DNA of 64,000 nt from Collimonas antrihumi (GCF_018304965.1 NZ_JAGQED010000021.1:21689-85688); one strand, 5' to 3'; counted from the stretch's first letter, positions 36,847-46,706 are shown. Notes: a model not told the origin generated them from the letters alone. Numbers and translations: made by a program.

Positions 36847-37362
36847 TGTTCTCCTCCCAGGCGGGAATGGATGTTGAGGAATATTTTTTTATTAGATAAT
36901 TGATGGGACGGGCAGATAGCCAAAGCGGCGGCCAAATGCTTGAAATAAACCCGCTGCAAAGTATTTGACATATGCAGTGAGAGAGCAAGCGAGGTACTAC
37001 GCAATACATTTACGTAATATTACGTAGAGCGTACTGAAAATATCTGTTCCTACTAATAATCCGCCACCTTGAATATTTGTGGCAACGCTCGGGACCTAAT
37101 AACTTGCGGGAAAAGCGCGCTTTCTTCAACCGCCGCCTGTGTTTCTTGCTGAAACCTGTAAATTGTGAAATTTAGAAGATAATGATTACTACGACAAAAA
37201 TGCCTATGGTGATTACTCGTATCAACTGATGAGGTGGGAGGAATAACGTAAAAGCAGAGGCAATATCCTGCAGCGTATTGAGTATTGAAATCAGTGAGTT
37301 GAGCCCTACTTCCTATTAACCTTACGGGCATTAATGAAAAACCACATGTTAGTATTAAGCCT
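36847..37362. promoter_or_regulatory. Upstream region of cstA with a palindrome
   Basis: This 516-bp stretch has no convincing gene. It holds the cstA leader and a perfect 16-bp palindrome TACGTAATATTACGTA at 37011-37026, about 165 bp before the cstA start, which could be an operator. The part next to the small gene at 37363 is AT-rich and probably carries its promoter. Confidence 0.45.
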
Positions 37363-37632
37363 ATGGCACTCTATTTAGCAACTCCGTTCGCAGATCCTGA
37401 TCGTCTCGCCACCGCCATAAAGGCGGCATTTGGCGAATATGATCGCTATTTGCTTAAAAGTGGCGGATGGCTCATCAGATTCGATGGAACTACTCGTGAG
37501 TTGTCCAACAAAATCGGAACGACCACATCTGAACCGCCAACCACAGGTTCCGTACTCTACGTTGCCGTCGGCGGCTATTACGGTCGCGGCCCCACAGATA
37601 TGTGGGAATGGATGAAGTCGCGCATGGAGTGA
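37363..37632 (+). CDS. Small protein of unknown function (89 aa)
   Basis: The product begins MALYLATPFADPDRLATAIK and ends YYGRGPTDMWEWMKSRME; it is soluble, with no signal or membrane segment. I do not recognise a domain. It is followed after one base by the start of the next gene, so the two form a pair. Base composition is lower in GC than the neighbours, which suggests recent arrival. Confidence 0.65.
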   Translation: MALYLATPFADPDRLATAIKAAFGEYDRYLLKSGGWLIRFDGTTRELSNKIGTTTSEPPTTGSVLYVAVGGYYGRGPTDMWEWMKSRME

Positions 37633-37633
37633 T

Positions 37634-38041
37634 ATGGCGACCAACAAACGAACCCCATCTGCCACCTCGCAAGATCGTCCGCCCACTGAGCCGGCTGATA
37701 TTGTCACGCCCAACTTGGGAGGATCAGGGGCAGATTATTTGAGTTTCATTTGGCAGCAACTTGCCGAAATACATCGGATGAATGGCGAATTAAAAGCGCA
37801 AAACGAAGCGTTGAAAGATTTCGCAAAATCAAATCACGATTCTCTCAAAAATTCTCTGGATAACATAAAAACCAAGGTCGATGACTTGGTTAATTGGAAG
37901 CAAAAGATACTTGGCGGCGTAGTAGTTTTGGGTACAGTTTTCACGCTGCTTGGTTTTGTGATTGCAAAGGGATGGGACTACGTCTCGTTCAAAATCCCAG
38001 CGCCTGCTGTAATAGCCATTCCTTCTGCCCCCCCCAACTAA
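37634..38041 (+). CDS. Small coiled-coil protein with one C-terminal membrane helix
   Basis: The 135-residue product has a Pro/Thr-rich start, a helical stretch likely to form a coiled coil (YLSFIWQQLAEIHRMNGELKAQNEALKDFAKSNHDSLKNSL region) and one hydrophobic helix (ILGGVVVLGTVFTLLGFVIA) near the end. It is coupled to the upstream small gene (1-bp gap). A membrane-anchored partner of the first protein is a reasonable guess. No family known to me. Confidence 0.65.
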   Translation: MATNKRTPSATSQDRPPTEPADIVTPNLGGSGADYLSFIWQQLAEIHRMNGELKAQNEALKDFAKSNHDSLKNSLDNIKTKVDDLVNWKQKILGGVVVLGTVFTLLGFVIAKGWDYVSFKIPAPAVIAIPSAPPN

Positions 38042-38214
38042 CAACTCAAGCCTCTTCCCTACCGCGCCAGCCGGCGACAAGCACAAATAGAGAATTTCTT
38101 TCGACCACCTCACCTGCACGCAATGCTTATTTGCATCTTCGCATCCCAAATACCTAAACATTAATATTGGTGGATTTATTTCGGATCGTTTTCGATTCCG
38201 AGTAAAGTAGCGCC

Positions 38215-39585
38215 ATGAAATTACGGCAAAAAATCATCTTCCTGGCCATCGTTCCCTTGATCCTGGCGCTGTGCGCGATCGCCCTGGCGGTGCGCCACCA
38301 GGCGATTTCGCTTGGCCAGCAGCAACGCGCGACGATCCAGGCGGCCTATCTGGCCAGCAAGGAAGCCGAACTCAAGCACTACGTGGCGCTGGCCACGCGT
38401 TCGATTGCACATCTGTACGAATCCGGCCGCAACGATCCGGCCACGCTGGAGGAAGCCAAGGCGATCCTGGGCAAATTGTCTTATGGCGACGACGGTTATT
38501 TCTTTATCTACGACATGCAAGGCAAGAGCCTGATGCATCCGCGCCAGCCGGAGCTGGTCGGGCAAGATCTGTGGGATATGAAAGATGCCAACGGCAGCCT
38601 GACTATCCGGCATCTGATAGAACGCGCCAAGAGCGGCGGCGGTTTTGAGCGTTATCTGTGGGAAAAGCCGTCCAGCCACCATGTCGCGCCGAAGCTTGGC
38701 TATGTGGTGGCATTGCCTAACTGGGGCTGGATGCTGGGCACCGGCATCTACCTGGACGATGTCGACGAAGCGCTGAACCAGATCGACGCCCAGGTATCCG
38801 GCAATATCCGCAACACCATGTGGTGGATTACCGCCATCGCGATCCTTAGCGCGCTGGCAGTGGGCGTGTCGGGACTGGTATTGAATATCAGCGAACATCG
38901 GGTGGCTGACGCCAAACTGAAAGTCCTGGCGCAGCGCGTGGTGCGCTCGCAGGAAGAAGAACGGGCCAGGCTGTCACGCGACCTGCACGACGGCATCAGC
39001 CAGTGGCTGGTATCGATCAAACTGCAGATCGAAGCCGCCATCGCCAAACTCGACAACGGGCCGCAGCAGATCGCCGCCGCGCGCGTCACTTTCGAACGCA
39101 CTGCCGGCCAGCTCAATGATGTATTAGGTGAGGTGCGCCGTATCTCGCACGATCTGCGGCCGGCGATCCTGGATGACCTCGGCCTGGCGGCGGCACTGGA
39201 CCATCTGACGCACGAGTGGCTGGAGCACGCCGGCATTCCGATCACGTTCAAGCACACCGGCAGTACCGATGGCATGCCGGCGGTCGCCAATACGGTGTTG
39301 TTTCGCATCGCTCAGGAAGCCTTGACCAATATCGCCCGCCATTCCCAGGCAACGCAAATCAATGTGCTGTTGCAAGGCGATGCGCAAGCGATTACCCTGA
39401 CCGTGCAAGATAACGGCGTCGGTTTCGATGTCGATCAGATCGACGGCAATCCGAAACGCGGCATCGGCCTGCGCAATATGGTTGAGCGGCTGGAAGCGGT
39501 TGGCGGCACGCTCAAGGTCAGTTCCTCTGCGGCCGGCACCACGGTGTTGGCAACCATTCCGCCCCCACATTACTCTTATGTCTGA
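38215..39585 (+). CDS. Sensor histidine kinase with periplasmic Cache domain
   Basis: The 456-residue protein has an N-terminal membrane helix, a periplasmic single Cache domain (YGDDGYFFIYDMQGKSLMHPRQPELVGQDLWD), a second helix near residue 210, a HisKA_3 dimerisation domain with the phosphorylated histidine in RLSRDLHDGISQWL and a HATPase domain (NIARHSQATQI, DNGVGFD, GIGLRNM). Cache_2 kinases of this kind sense small carboxylates. It overlaps its response regulator by 8 bases. Carboxylate sensing and control of cstA are inferred from domain type and distance. Confidence 0.92.
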   Translation: MKLRQKIIFLAIVPLILALCAIALAVRHQAISLGQQQRATIQAAYLASKEAELKHYVALATRSIAHLYESGRNDPATLEEAKAILGKLSYGDDGYFFIYDMQGKSLMHPRQPELVGQDLWDMKDANGSLTIRHLIERAKSGGGFERYLWEKPSSHHVAPKLGYVVALPNWGWMLGTGIYLDDVDEALNQIDAQVSGNIRNTMWWITAIAILSALAVGVSGLVLNISEHRVADAKLKVLAQRVVRSQEEERARLSRDLHDGISQWLVSIKLQIEAAIAKLDNGPQQIAAARVTFERTAGQLNDVLGEVRRISHDLRPAILDDLGLAAALDHLTHEWLEHAGIPITFKHTGSTDGMPAVANTVLFRIAQEALTNIARHSQATQINVLLQGDAQAITLTVQDNGVGFDVDQIDGNPKRGIGLRNMVERLEAVGGTLKVSSSAAGTTVLATIPPPHYSYV

Positions 39586-40213
39586 AACGTCTGAAACAAT
39601 CACAAAAATCATGCTGGTCGACGATCACCCGCTGGTGCGCGACGGCTTGCGGGCGCGGCTTGAAGCGGTGCCGACGTTCGCTATCGTGGCCGAAGCCGGC
39701 AGTGCCGAGGAAGCATTGCAGCGCGCGGAGCAGCAACCTGTTGACGTGATCCTGATGGATATCAATCTGCGCGGCAGCATCAACGGCATCGACCTGACCG
39801 CGCGCTTTCACGTCAGCTTCCCGGAAATCGCCGTGCTGATCCTGAGCATGCATGACAAGACCGAATACCTGATGCAGTCGGTACAGGCTGGCGCGCGCGG
39901 CTATGTATTGAAAGATGCGCCTGGCAAGGACATCGTGCACGCAATAGAAACCGTGATTTCCGGCGGCATGTACTACAGCGCGGCGCTGGCGCAAAAGCTG
40001 GCGCGGCCGATGACGCCGGGGCAATTGCTGACCGTGCGCGAACGTCAGGTATTGCAGCACATCGCCAACGGTGAATCGAACAAGCAGATTGCGCGTGAGC
40101 TGGATTTAAGCGTGCGCACTGTCGAAGCCCACAGGCTGAATATCAAACGCAAGCTGGATATCGAGGGCCAGGCGGAATTGATCAAGTTTGCGGTGGAGAA
40201 TAATTTCCGCTGA
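39578..40213 (+). CDS. NarL/FixJ-family response regulator
   Basis: From ATG 39578 the protein has 211 residues. The receiver domain shows DDHPLVRDGL acidic pair, the phosphorylated aspartate in VDVILMDINLRGS and the lysine in VLKDAPG; a LuxR-type helix-turn-helix follows (LLTVRERQVLQHIANGESNKQIARELDLSVRTVEAHRLNIKRKL). A longer reading from 39428 lies within the kinase gene and is not used. It is the cognate partner of the upstream kinase. Confidence 0.94.
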   Translation: MSETSETITKIMLVDDHPLVRDGLRARLEAVPTFAIVAEAGSAEEALQRAEQQPVDVILMDINLRGSINGIDLTARFHVSFPEIAVLILSMHDKTEYLMQSVQAGARGYVLKDAPGKDIVHAIETVISGGMYYSAALAQKLARPMTPGQLLTVRERQVLQHIANGESNKQIARELDLSVRTVEAHRLNIKRKLDIEGQAELIKFAVENNFR

Positions 40214-40236
40214 AAGGGTTGATCAGGCTGGCGTAG

Positions 40237-40716
40237 TTACCCTAACCGCCCCTCTGCAGCCAGTTCACGGATCACCCGGATGGTGTCGATATCGGCTTCT
40301 TCATAAGCCGAGCGCCGGAACTCGTCATAAAATTCCTGCTCGGCTTGCGCCGCCGGCTGCCGCTCGACTGCCTCGTCTTCATATTCAAAGCGTACGAAGA
40401 GCATATCCGGTCCGGGCTCTTCAATCGTCATGATCAGGCTGGAGCCGCCGATATCTTGCTGTTTCGGCACCTGGTAGCGCACCTGCAGCTGTGGCAGGTA
40501 ACTGACCACATCCTTGACGGTCACTTTGCCGTACCGCAATTCGCGCGTCACCGACTGCACCGATTTGTCCGACAGGCTGCAATCGTCCAGATGCTCAACA
40601 AACAACTTCGGCTGCTCAGCCCGCATCACTAGCCCGCGCCATAGCTGTTCGCGGGTCAAAGAATCGATTAGCGGGTTGAGGGGATCGTTGATTTCGATCA
40701 AGTGGCTGAATTTCAT
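40237..40716 (-). CDS. AtaL-like/DUF1857 SRPBCC-fold protein
   Basis: From the ATG at 40716 the 159-residue protein starts MKFSHLIEINDPLNPLIDSLTREQLW and continues with LVMRAEQPKLFVEHLDDC, features of the DUF1857/AtaL-like group within the SRPBCC (START-like) hydrophobic-ligand fold. The biochemical role is not known. It is convergent with the response-regulator gene and divergent from rep. Confidence 0.8.
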   Translation of the reverse strand: MKFSHLIEINDPLNPLIDSLTREQLWRGLVMRAEQPKLFVEHLDDCSLSDKSVQSVTRELRYGKVTVKDVVSYLPQLQVRYQVPKQQDIGGSSLIMTIEEPGPDMLFVRFEYEDEAVERQPAAQAEQEFYDEFRRSAYEEADIDTIRVIRELAAEGRLG

Positions 40717-40874
40717 GGCATGTCCGGCAAGATAGTTGATAACGGATTGTCCCATATTCAGCACTTAAGCTGGTGCAACTCACTGGTGCAACTCGCCAGC
40801 AACCGTACCCGCCTCTCGCGCACTGTTAAAATACAGCGCTTTGCTCCTTCAGGTCAGTCGCTGCGCTGTAATTT

Positions 40875-42938
40875 ATGTCGTCTACTCCCAATTTCGGTCT
40901 CAACACTCCCCAACGGGAAGCCGTCAAGTACCTGGACGGCCCCTGCCTGGTGCTGGCCGGCGCGGGCTCGGGCAAGACGCGCGTGATTACGCAGAAAATC
41001 CAGCATCTGATCGAGGATTGCGGCTATGACCCCAAACATATCGCGGCGCTCACCTTTACCAACAAGGCGGCCACCGAAATGCAGGAGCGTATCGCCAAGC
41101 TCCTGAAAGATCCGAAACAAGCCAAGCACATCACCGTCAGCACCTTCCATTCGCTGGGGGTCAAGATCCTGCGCCAGGAAGCGCGCGAACTGGGCTTGAA
41201 AGATCGTTTTTCGATCATGGATAGCGACGACTGTTTTTCGATTGTGCAAGACCTGGCGATTACCACTGATAAACAACTGATCCGCCGCATCCAGACCGCC
41301 ATGTCGCTCTGGAAGAACGGCCTGGTCGATCCCGAACAGGCCATCAAGCAAGCCGTTACCGAAGACGAAGCGCAGGCAGCGCGGATTTACCGCAGCTATG
41401 TGGCGACGCTGGCGGCTTATCAGGCGGTCGATTTCGACGATCTGATCCGCTTGCCGGTGGAACTGTTCCGCAGCAATGAGGCGGTGCGCGATAAATGGCA
41501 ACGCCGGTTGCGCTATCTGCTGGTCGATGAATATCAGGATACCAACACTTGCCAGTATGAACTGGTCAAGCTGCTGGTGACCGGACTCGGCAAGAAGCCG
41601 ATGTTCACCGCGGTGGGCGACGACGATCAGGCGATTTACGCATGGCGCGGTGCCACCATCGAAAACCTGAAAACCCTGCAAGTCGATTTCCCCGACCTGA
41701 AAGTGATCAAGCTGGAACAGAATTACCGCTCTTCCACGCGCATCCTGCAAGCCGCTAACGCGGTGATCGGCAACAATCCCAAGCTGTTCGACAAAAAACT
41801 GTGGTCGGAACACGGACTGGGCGATCCGATCAAGGTGATGGGCATGGAGGATGACGAAAAGGAAGCAGAGCAGGTGGCGATCATGCTGTCGGCCCATCGC
41901 TTCGAGCGGCGCGCCAAGTTTTCCGACTACGCCATCCTGTATCGCGGCAACCATCAGGCGCGGACTTTTGAAAAAGCCCTGCGACGGGAACGCATCCCGT
42001 ACACGATGTCGGGCGGCCAGAGCTTTTTCGACCGCGCCGAAATCAAGGACATCATCAGTTACCTGCGCCTGATCGCCAACGAAGACGACGATCCGGCCTT
42101 TATCCGCGCCATCACCACGCCCAAGCGCGGCGTCGGCCAGGCTACGCTGGAAGTGTTGGGTACCGTGGCCGGGCAATGGCAGTGTTCGCTGTTCGAAGCG
42201 GTTTTCAAGGGCGGCATTGAAGCCAAGCTGACCGATCGCCAGCTCTATCCGCTGCGTGAATTCTGCCATTTCATCAACCAGCTGGAAGCCCGCGCCAGCC
42301 GTGTCGGCCCGGCCGGCAGCGGTGAAAATGCCGCCGCCGTGCTGGACGACATGATGAAGGAAATCAATTACGAGCATTATCTGTATGACAGCTTCGACGA
42401 CCGCGCGGCGCAAGGCAAGTGGCAAAACGTGCTGGACTTCACCAACTGGCTGAAGGAAAAAGGCACCGGCGGCAAGGATGGCGCCGGTGAAGAGCGCAAT
42501 CTGCTGGAGCTGACCCAGATGGTGGCGCTGATGTCGATGCTGGAGGGGCGCGATGAGGAACCGGATGCGGTGCGCATGTCGACCTTGCATGCTTCCAAGG
42601 GACTGGAATATCCGCATGTGTTCCTGATCGGGGTCGAGGAAGGTATCTTGCCGCATAAGGGCGATCCGGATGCACCGCCGGAAACCATCGCCGCCCGGAT
42701 CGAAGAAGAACGACGCCTGATGTATGTCGGCATCACGCGCGCCCAGCGCAGCTTGCATGTCAGCTGGTGCAAGAAGCGCAAGCGCGCCGGCGAATCGGTC
42801 GTTTGTGAAATATCACGCTTCGTCAAGGAAATGCGGCTCGACGAGGGTGACGCCATGCCAACCGAGGCAGAGCAGATCACCCCGCAAAATCGCCTGGCCA
42901 ATTTGAAGGCTTTGTTGCAGAAGCCGAGAGCCGCGTGA
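40875..42938 (+). CDS. rep: ATP-dependent DNA helicase Rep
   Basis: The 687-residue superfamily-1 helicase has Walker A GAGSGKTRVITQKI, motif Ia LTFTNKAATEM, motif II VDEYQDTN, motif III GDDDQAIYAWRGA, motif IV LEQNYRSS, and motifs V-VI MSTLHASKGLEYPHVF and RRLMYVGITRAQ. Rep moves 3' to 5' and helps replication forks pass proteins. Length is close to E. coli Rep (673), shorter than UvrD, which supports the name. Confidence 0.95.
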   Translation: MSSTPNFGLNTPQREAVKYLDGPCLVLAGAGSGKTRVITQKIQHLIEDCGYDPKHIAALTFTNKAATEMQERIAKLLKDPKQAKHITVSTFHSLGVKILRQEARELGLKDRFSIMDSDDCFSIVQDLAITTDKQLIRRIQTAMSLWKNGLVDPEQAIKQAVTEDEAQAARIYRSYVATLAAYQAVDFDDLIRLPVELFRSNEAVRDKWQRRLRYLLVDEYQDTNTCQYELVKLLVTGLGKKPMFTAVGDDDQAIYAWRGATIENLKTLQVDFPDLKVIKLEQNYRSSTRILQAANAVIGNNPKLFDKKLWSEHGLGDPIKVMGMEDDEKEAEQVAIMLSAHRFERRAKFSDYAILYRGNHQARTFEKALRRERIPYTMSGGQSFFDRAEIKDIISYLRLIANEDDDPAFIRAITTPKRGVGQATLEVLGTVAGQWQCSLFEAVFKGGIEAKLTDRQLYPLREFCHFINQLEARASRVGPAGSGENAAAVLDDMMKEINYEHYLYDSFDDRAAQGKWQNVLDFTNWLKEKGTGGKDGAGEERNLLELTQMVALMSMLEGRDEEPDAVRMSTLHASKGLEYPHVFLIGVEEGILPHKGDPDAPPETIAARIEEERRLMYVGITRAQRSLHVSWCKKRKRAGESVVCEISRFVKEMRLDEGDAMPTEAEQITPQNRLANLKALLQKPRAA

Positions 42939-42979
42939 GATGATAAGCACTACAGCAAAACCACTCCAGGAGTAATACC

Positions 42980-43288
42980 ATGAGCATAGACAACATCAAG
43001 ACATCGCTGGAAAAACTCCGCAGCACGCTGGAAAGCAGCGGCACGGTGGACAGCGAGTTGAAAGGCTTGCTGCAATCGCTGGATACCGACATCCAGGAAT
43101 TGCTGAAATCTTCGGAGGCCACTACAACGACGGCAACAACAACGTCGGCGTCAGCACCTGCCTCCGATATCCGCTCCGCCCTGATAGAACGCGCCCAGGG
43201 CATTTCTGCTCGTCTTGCAGTACGTCATCCGCATCTGCAACCCGTATTGCGTGAAATTGCCGATACCTTGACCAATATGGGCATTTGA
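42980..43288 (+). CDS. DUF4404-family small protein
   Basis: The 102-residue product is helical and acidic (MSIDNIKTSLEKLRSTLESSGTVDSELKGLLQSLDTDIQELL), has a Thr/Ser/Ala-rich middle and ends RHPHLQPVLREIADTLTNMGI. It matches DUF4404, a family without known function. CAGGAG precedes the ATG by 8 bases. It lies 41 bp after rep. Confidence 0.8.
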   Translation: MSIDNIKTSLEKLRSTLESSGTVDSELKGLLQSLDTDIQELLKSSEATTTTATTTSASAPASDIRSALIERAQGISARLAVRHPHLQPVLREIADTLTNMGI

Positions 43289-43510
43289 TCGAGATTAGAT
43301 CGAAGCTCACCTGGCAGGCCGGAGAGGATAGCACCTCCCGTCCTGCACACTTTTCAGGCAAGCCTGGCGACAGCTGCAAGACTTAACTTAACGCTACGCT
43401 CATCCGCCCTGCTTGTTTAGCCATCTTATTTGATTGCTTTGCTCCCTGAACTCCCCCTGCTCAGCCGGTTGGGAACAGAGCAATTGTCATTATTTTTTTA
43501 TTGGAACAAT

Positions 43511-44410
43511 ATGTGGTTTAAAAATCTGCAGATCTACCGTATTCCCGCACCATGGGCCATTTCGGCCGAACAACTGGAGGCGTTCCTGGCGCCGCAGGCA
43601 TTTGCCAAGTGCAGCAGTCTGGAATTGCAAAGCCAGGGTTGGCTATCGCCACGCGACAACGGCATGCTGGTGCATACCGTGAATCGCCAGATGATGATTT
43701 TGCTGGGTACCGAAAAGAAATTATTGCCGGCCACGGTCGTCAATCAGGTGACCAAGGCGCGCGCCGCCGAAATTGAAGAACAGCAAGGCTATGCGCCCGG
43801 CCGCAAGCAACTGAAAGATCTCAAGGAGCAAGTGACCGACGAGCTGCTGCCGCGCGCATTCAGTATCCAGCGCAATACCTGGGTCTGGATCGATCCAGTG
43901 AACGGCTGGCTGGTGATCGACGCCGCCAGTCCGGCCAAGGCAGAAGAAATCCTCAAACTGTTGCTGGGATCAGTCGACAAATTGCTGGTTTCCAGTCTGC
44001 GCACTGCCCATTCGCCGCTGACCTCGATGACCAACTGGCTGGCATCGGACGAAGCGCCGCACGGCTTTACCGTGGATCAGGACACCGAATTGCGCGCCGC
44101 CGGCGAAGGCAAGGCCACCGTGCGCTACGTGCGCCACACCATCGAAGCCGACGACGTGCGGCGTCATATTGCCTCCGGCAAGCAATGCACACGGCTGGCA
44201 ATGACCTGGGCCGACCATATTTCCTTCGTGCTGACCGAATCGCTGGCGATCAAGCGTATCGCACCGCTGGACGTGCTGAAGGAAGGCAACGACACCAGCA
44301 GCAAGAATGACGACGAACGTTTCGATTCCGACATGATGCTGATGACCGGCGAGTTGAACAAGATGCTGAGCGACCTGGTATTTGCGTTGGGCGGCGAACC
44401 GGCGGTCTGA
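43511..44410 (+). CDS. rdgC: Recombination-associated protein RdgC
   Basis: From ATG 43511 the protein is 299 residues and starts [11 protein letters not shown], the usual RdgC N terminus. The family stretch [44 protein letters not shown] and [17 protein letters not shown] are present. RdgC forms a ring around DNA and limits RecA action. It is probably monocistronic. Confidence 0.95.
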   Translation: MWFKNLQIYRIPAPWAISAEQLEAFLAPQAFAKCSSLELQSQGWLSPRDNGMLVHTVNRQMMILLGTEKKLLPATVVNQVTKARAAEIEEQQGYAPGRKQLKDLKEQVTDELLPRAFSIQRNTWVWIDPVNGWLVIDAASPAKAEEILKLLLGSVDKLLVSSLRTAHSPLTSMTNWLASDEAPHGFTVDQDTELRAAGEGKATVRYVRHTIEADDVRRHIASGKQCTRLAMTWADHISFVLTESLAIKRIAPLDVLKEGNDTSSKNDDERFDSDMMLMTGELNKMLSDLVFALGGEPAV

Positions 44411-44479
44411 CGCAAGCGGTCAGCAGGGGCGGTCCGAAACTCCGCGCCGCAACTAAGTTCAGACCTTTGCGTTCAACCT

Positions 44480-45610
44480 TTAGAAAGCCCTGATGGTGGT
44501 GCCACCGTCGGAAGACTCGAAACTGTCGGGGCTGATCATGACCCGGTTGCGGCCGGCCGCCTTGGCGCCATACAGCGCCATGTCGGCACGCTGGAAGGCC
44601 TCGTCTATGCTTTCGCCCGGGCGGAAATCGGTAATCCCGATGGAGGCCGTCAGGACAATATCCTTGCCGAACTTGCTCCAGTCATACATTTCGGTCTCGG
44701 CGCAAATCCGGTCCAGCGCCGTCACGCCCTCTTGCACCGTGGTGCCGGTAAGCACCAGCACGAATTCGTCGCCGCCGTAACGGGCAAAATGGTCGCTCAG
44801 GCGCATTTCATTGCGTACGATCTCAACAAAGGTCTTCAGCACCATATCGCCGGCTGCGTGGCCAAAATTGTCGTTAACCGACTTGAAACCGTCCAGATCC
44901 AGGATGGCGATGCAGAACGGCGTACCGCCGCGCTGGAAGCGCTTTTGCTCGACCGCCAGGATTTCCATCAGCGAACGGCGGTTTTCGATATTGGTCAGCT
45001 CATCGCGCGTAGCCAGCTCCTGGACCCGCTTCATCGCCAGCACCAGTTGCTGGTTCTTTTCCATGATCTTGCGCTGCATGCGGCTCAGCATGTTGGTCAG
45101 ATAGATGCAGCGGCCCAGCGTCAGGATGAAGGACAGGCATACCAGCAACTGGCTGAAATTGTTCGCCACCGGAAGCTGCAGGCGCGCGCCGGCCACACCG
45201 AAAGCCAGCACCAGGGCTAGCGAACCGACCAGCCAGCTCACCACGTACCAGAAGGTACTCAAGCCCAGCACCCCGAAGCCGTAGATGATGAAGAAATTGA
45301 TCAGGAACAGGTAGCCCACTTGCGGTGCCAGGATCATGAAACCGGTCTGCAGCAGCAAAGCGATGACCACCTGCGGGAAAGTCAGGGCCGGATCCTTGTA
45401 GCCCTGGTTGAAGCCGCCACGGATTATCAGATAGAAAATACCGTTGGTTATCACCACGGCCATGCCGTAAAGCAGCGCGATTTCGGGCCCAATCACCCCG
45501 GCACGCGCAAAACCCCACAGCAGCATGGTATCCAGCAGGCTGCTCAACGCTGCGCGCCCGAGCATGCCTAATGCCATCGCATTCACTTCTTTTCGTCGTT
45601 GCTGTTTCAT
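44480..45610 (-). CDS. Diguanylate cyclase with N-terminal membrane domain
   Basis: The 376-residue protein has about six hydrophobic segments (residues 15-185), a short coiled linker (MLSRMQRKIMEKNQQLVLAMKRVQELATRDELT) and a C-terminal GGDEF domain with FARYGGDEFVLVL intact. It should make cyclic di-GMP at the inner membrane. An inhibitory RxxD site is present near MRLSDHFARYGG. No EAL domain. An alternative start is the ATG at 45577. Confidence 0.93.
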   Translation of the reverse strand: MKQQRRKEVNAMALGMLGRAALSSLLDTMLLWGFARAGVIGPEIALLYGMAVVITNGIFYLIIRGGFNQGYKDPALTFPQVVIALLLQTGFMILAPQVGYLFLINFFIIYGFGVLGLSTFWYVVSWLVGSLALVLAFGVAGARLQLPVANNFSQLLVCLSFILTLGRCIYLTNMLSRMQRKIMEKNQQLVLAMKRVQELATRDELTNIENRRSLMEILAVEQKRFQRGGTPFCIAILDLDGFKSVNDNFGHAAGDMVLKTFVEIVRNEMRLSDHFARYGGDEFVLVLTGTTVQEGVTALDRICAETEMYDWSKFGKDIVLTASIGITDFRPGESIDEAFQRADMALYGAKAAGRNRVMISPDSFESSDGGTTIRAF

Positions 45611-45898
45611 GTCTCCGACTTCCCGTTGATTGCCATTGTTTTATTCACCTTTATAGGCAACCAGCAGTCACGCATGACTGGCAGCGATTCATGTTGTGGG
45701 AGAAATGGATGCAGGACATGGTGCCAAAAAGAAACAATAATGCCATGTTCTGGTGATCGCACGGATGCGGGATTAGGTTATGTATCAAAATTATTGCACT
45801 ACAGATATTCTATAGCTTACTGGTAATTTAAGCCGCATCGGCAAAAGTGGTGCAGTAAATTTTAGGCGTCTTTAGCGTTTTAAGGGGATCAGGGCAGT
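45611..45898. other. Divergent intergenic region
   Basis: The 288 bp between the diguanylate cyclase and the next gene must carry promoters for both directions. I see no coding signal with good codon pattern and no clear operator. Confidence 0.4.
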
Positions 45899-46417
45899 AT
45901 GAGAGTCATTATTTTATTATTAGTTGCCATCGGGATAGGCGGTTGGTACTGGAATCGTCAAAATTCCATCGATGAGGAGAGCGTCACGCGCTTTTACGAC
46001 ACCGCCACCGAGCACGTCCTGAATGGCCGTGGCAAGGAGTTGTGCGCAATGCTGAGCAAGGATTTCACGCGCACCGGCATCAATTCCACCAGCCAGGGAC
46101 GGCTTCAGGAGAATTTCGACAAGGGAGAAACCTGCGACAAGTACAACAAGATGTTTGAATCGCTGGCGCAAGCCGGAAGGCAAGGCGACATATCCACCAA
46201 TTACCAGGTCACCATCGAGCATATCGAGATCGGCAAGGATCGCAAGAGTGCAGAGGTGAAGGTCGCCACCAATATCAGCATGGCCATCGGGCCGATCGGC
46301 AGGATCGCCGAGACCAGGGACAAAAGCAGCGAGACACTAGTGATCCGCAATGGCAAGCTGTTGCTGCAAAAATCCGAGGGCAGCGCGATAACACGCACCA
46401 TTGGCGACCGGTTTTGA
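45899..46417 (+). CDS. Membrane-anchored protein of unknown function
   Basis: The 172-residue protein begins with one hydrophobic helix (MRVIILLLVAIGIGGWYW) and has a soluble part with a fold reminiscent of NTF2-like domains (FYDTATEHVLNGRGKELCAMLSKDF). Two cysteines (in KELCAML and GETCDKY) could form a disulfide in the periplasm. I do not recognise a family. It has its own terminator after the stop. Confidence 0.7.
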   Translation: MRVIILLLVAIGIGGWYWNRQNSIDEESVTRFYDTATEHVLNGRGKELCAMLSKDFTRTGINSTSQGRLQENFDKGETCDKYNKMFESLAQAGRQGDISTNYQVTIEHIEIGKDRKSAEVKVATNISMAIGPIGRIAETRDKSSETLVIRNGKLLLQKSEGSAITRTIGDRF

Positions 46418-46436
46418 TCCCCCCATTGAAATTGCG

Positions 46437-46468
46437 GACAAAAAAAGACGACCTTGCGGTCGTTTTTT
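46437..46468 (+). terminator. Rho-independent terminator
   Basis: ACGACC-TTGC-GGTCGT stem flanked by A-run on the left and six T on the right; it can work in both directions. It lies 20 bp after the gene at 45899-46417. Confidence 0.9.
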
Positions 46469-46484
46469 CATTTGTATTCTTGAA

Positions 46485-46510
46485 ATAAAAACGCCCGCTT
46501 GCGCGGGCAT
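46485..46510 (-). terminator. Terminator of the tRNA-Val/tRNA-Asp unit
   Basis: On the minus strand GCCCGC and GCGGGC arms around GCAA are followed by GTTTTTATTT, directly after tRNA-Asp. Confidence 0.85.
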
Positions 46511-46518
46511 TTGTATTC

Positions 46519-46595
46519 TGGCGGAGTGGACGGGACTCGAACCCGCGACCCCCGGCGTGACAGGCCGGTATTCTAACCAACTGAACTACCACTCC
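46519..46595 (-). tRNA. tRNA-Asp (GTC)
   Basis: On the minus strand the sequence starts GGAGTGG and ends CCACTCCGCCA, with the anticodon loop CTGTCAC (anticodon GTC), TTCGAGTC in the T arm and encoded CCA. Full cloverleaf of 77 nt. Confidence 0.96.
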
Positions 46596-46630
46596 TAAAC
46601 TACTGCTTCATTTACGATCATTTGGCCACT

Positions 46631-46706
46631 TGGTGGGTGCTGAGAGGCTCGAACTCCCGACCTACGCCTTGTAAGGGCGCCGCTCTACCAACTGAGCTAA
46701 GCACCC
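46631..46706 (-). tRNA. tRNA-Val (TAC)
   Basis: On the minus strand it starts GGGTGCT and ends AGCACCCACCA, with anticodon loop CTTACAA (anticodon TAC) and TTCGAGCC in the T arm. It is 35 bp upstream of tRNA-Asp and likely co-transcribed. Confidence 0.96.

Noticed and set aside
40854..42758. 634-codon minus-strand frame opposite rep
   Set aside because: The plus strand has all helicase motifs; the opposite frame is open only because of codon bias.
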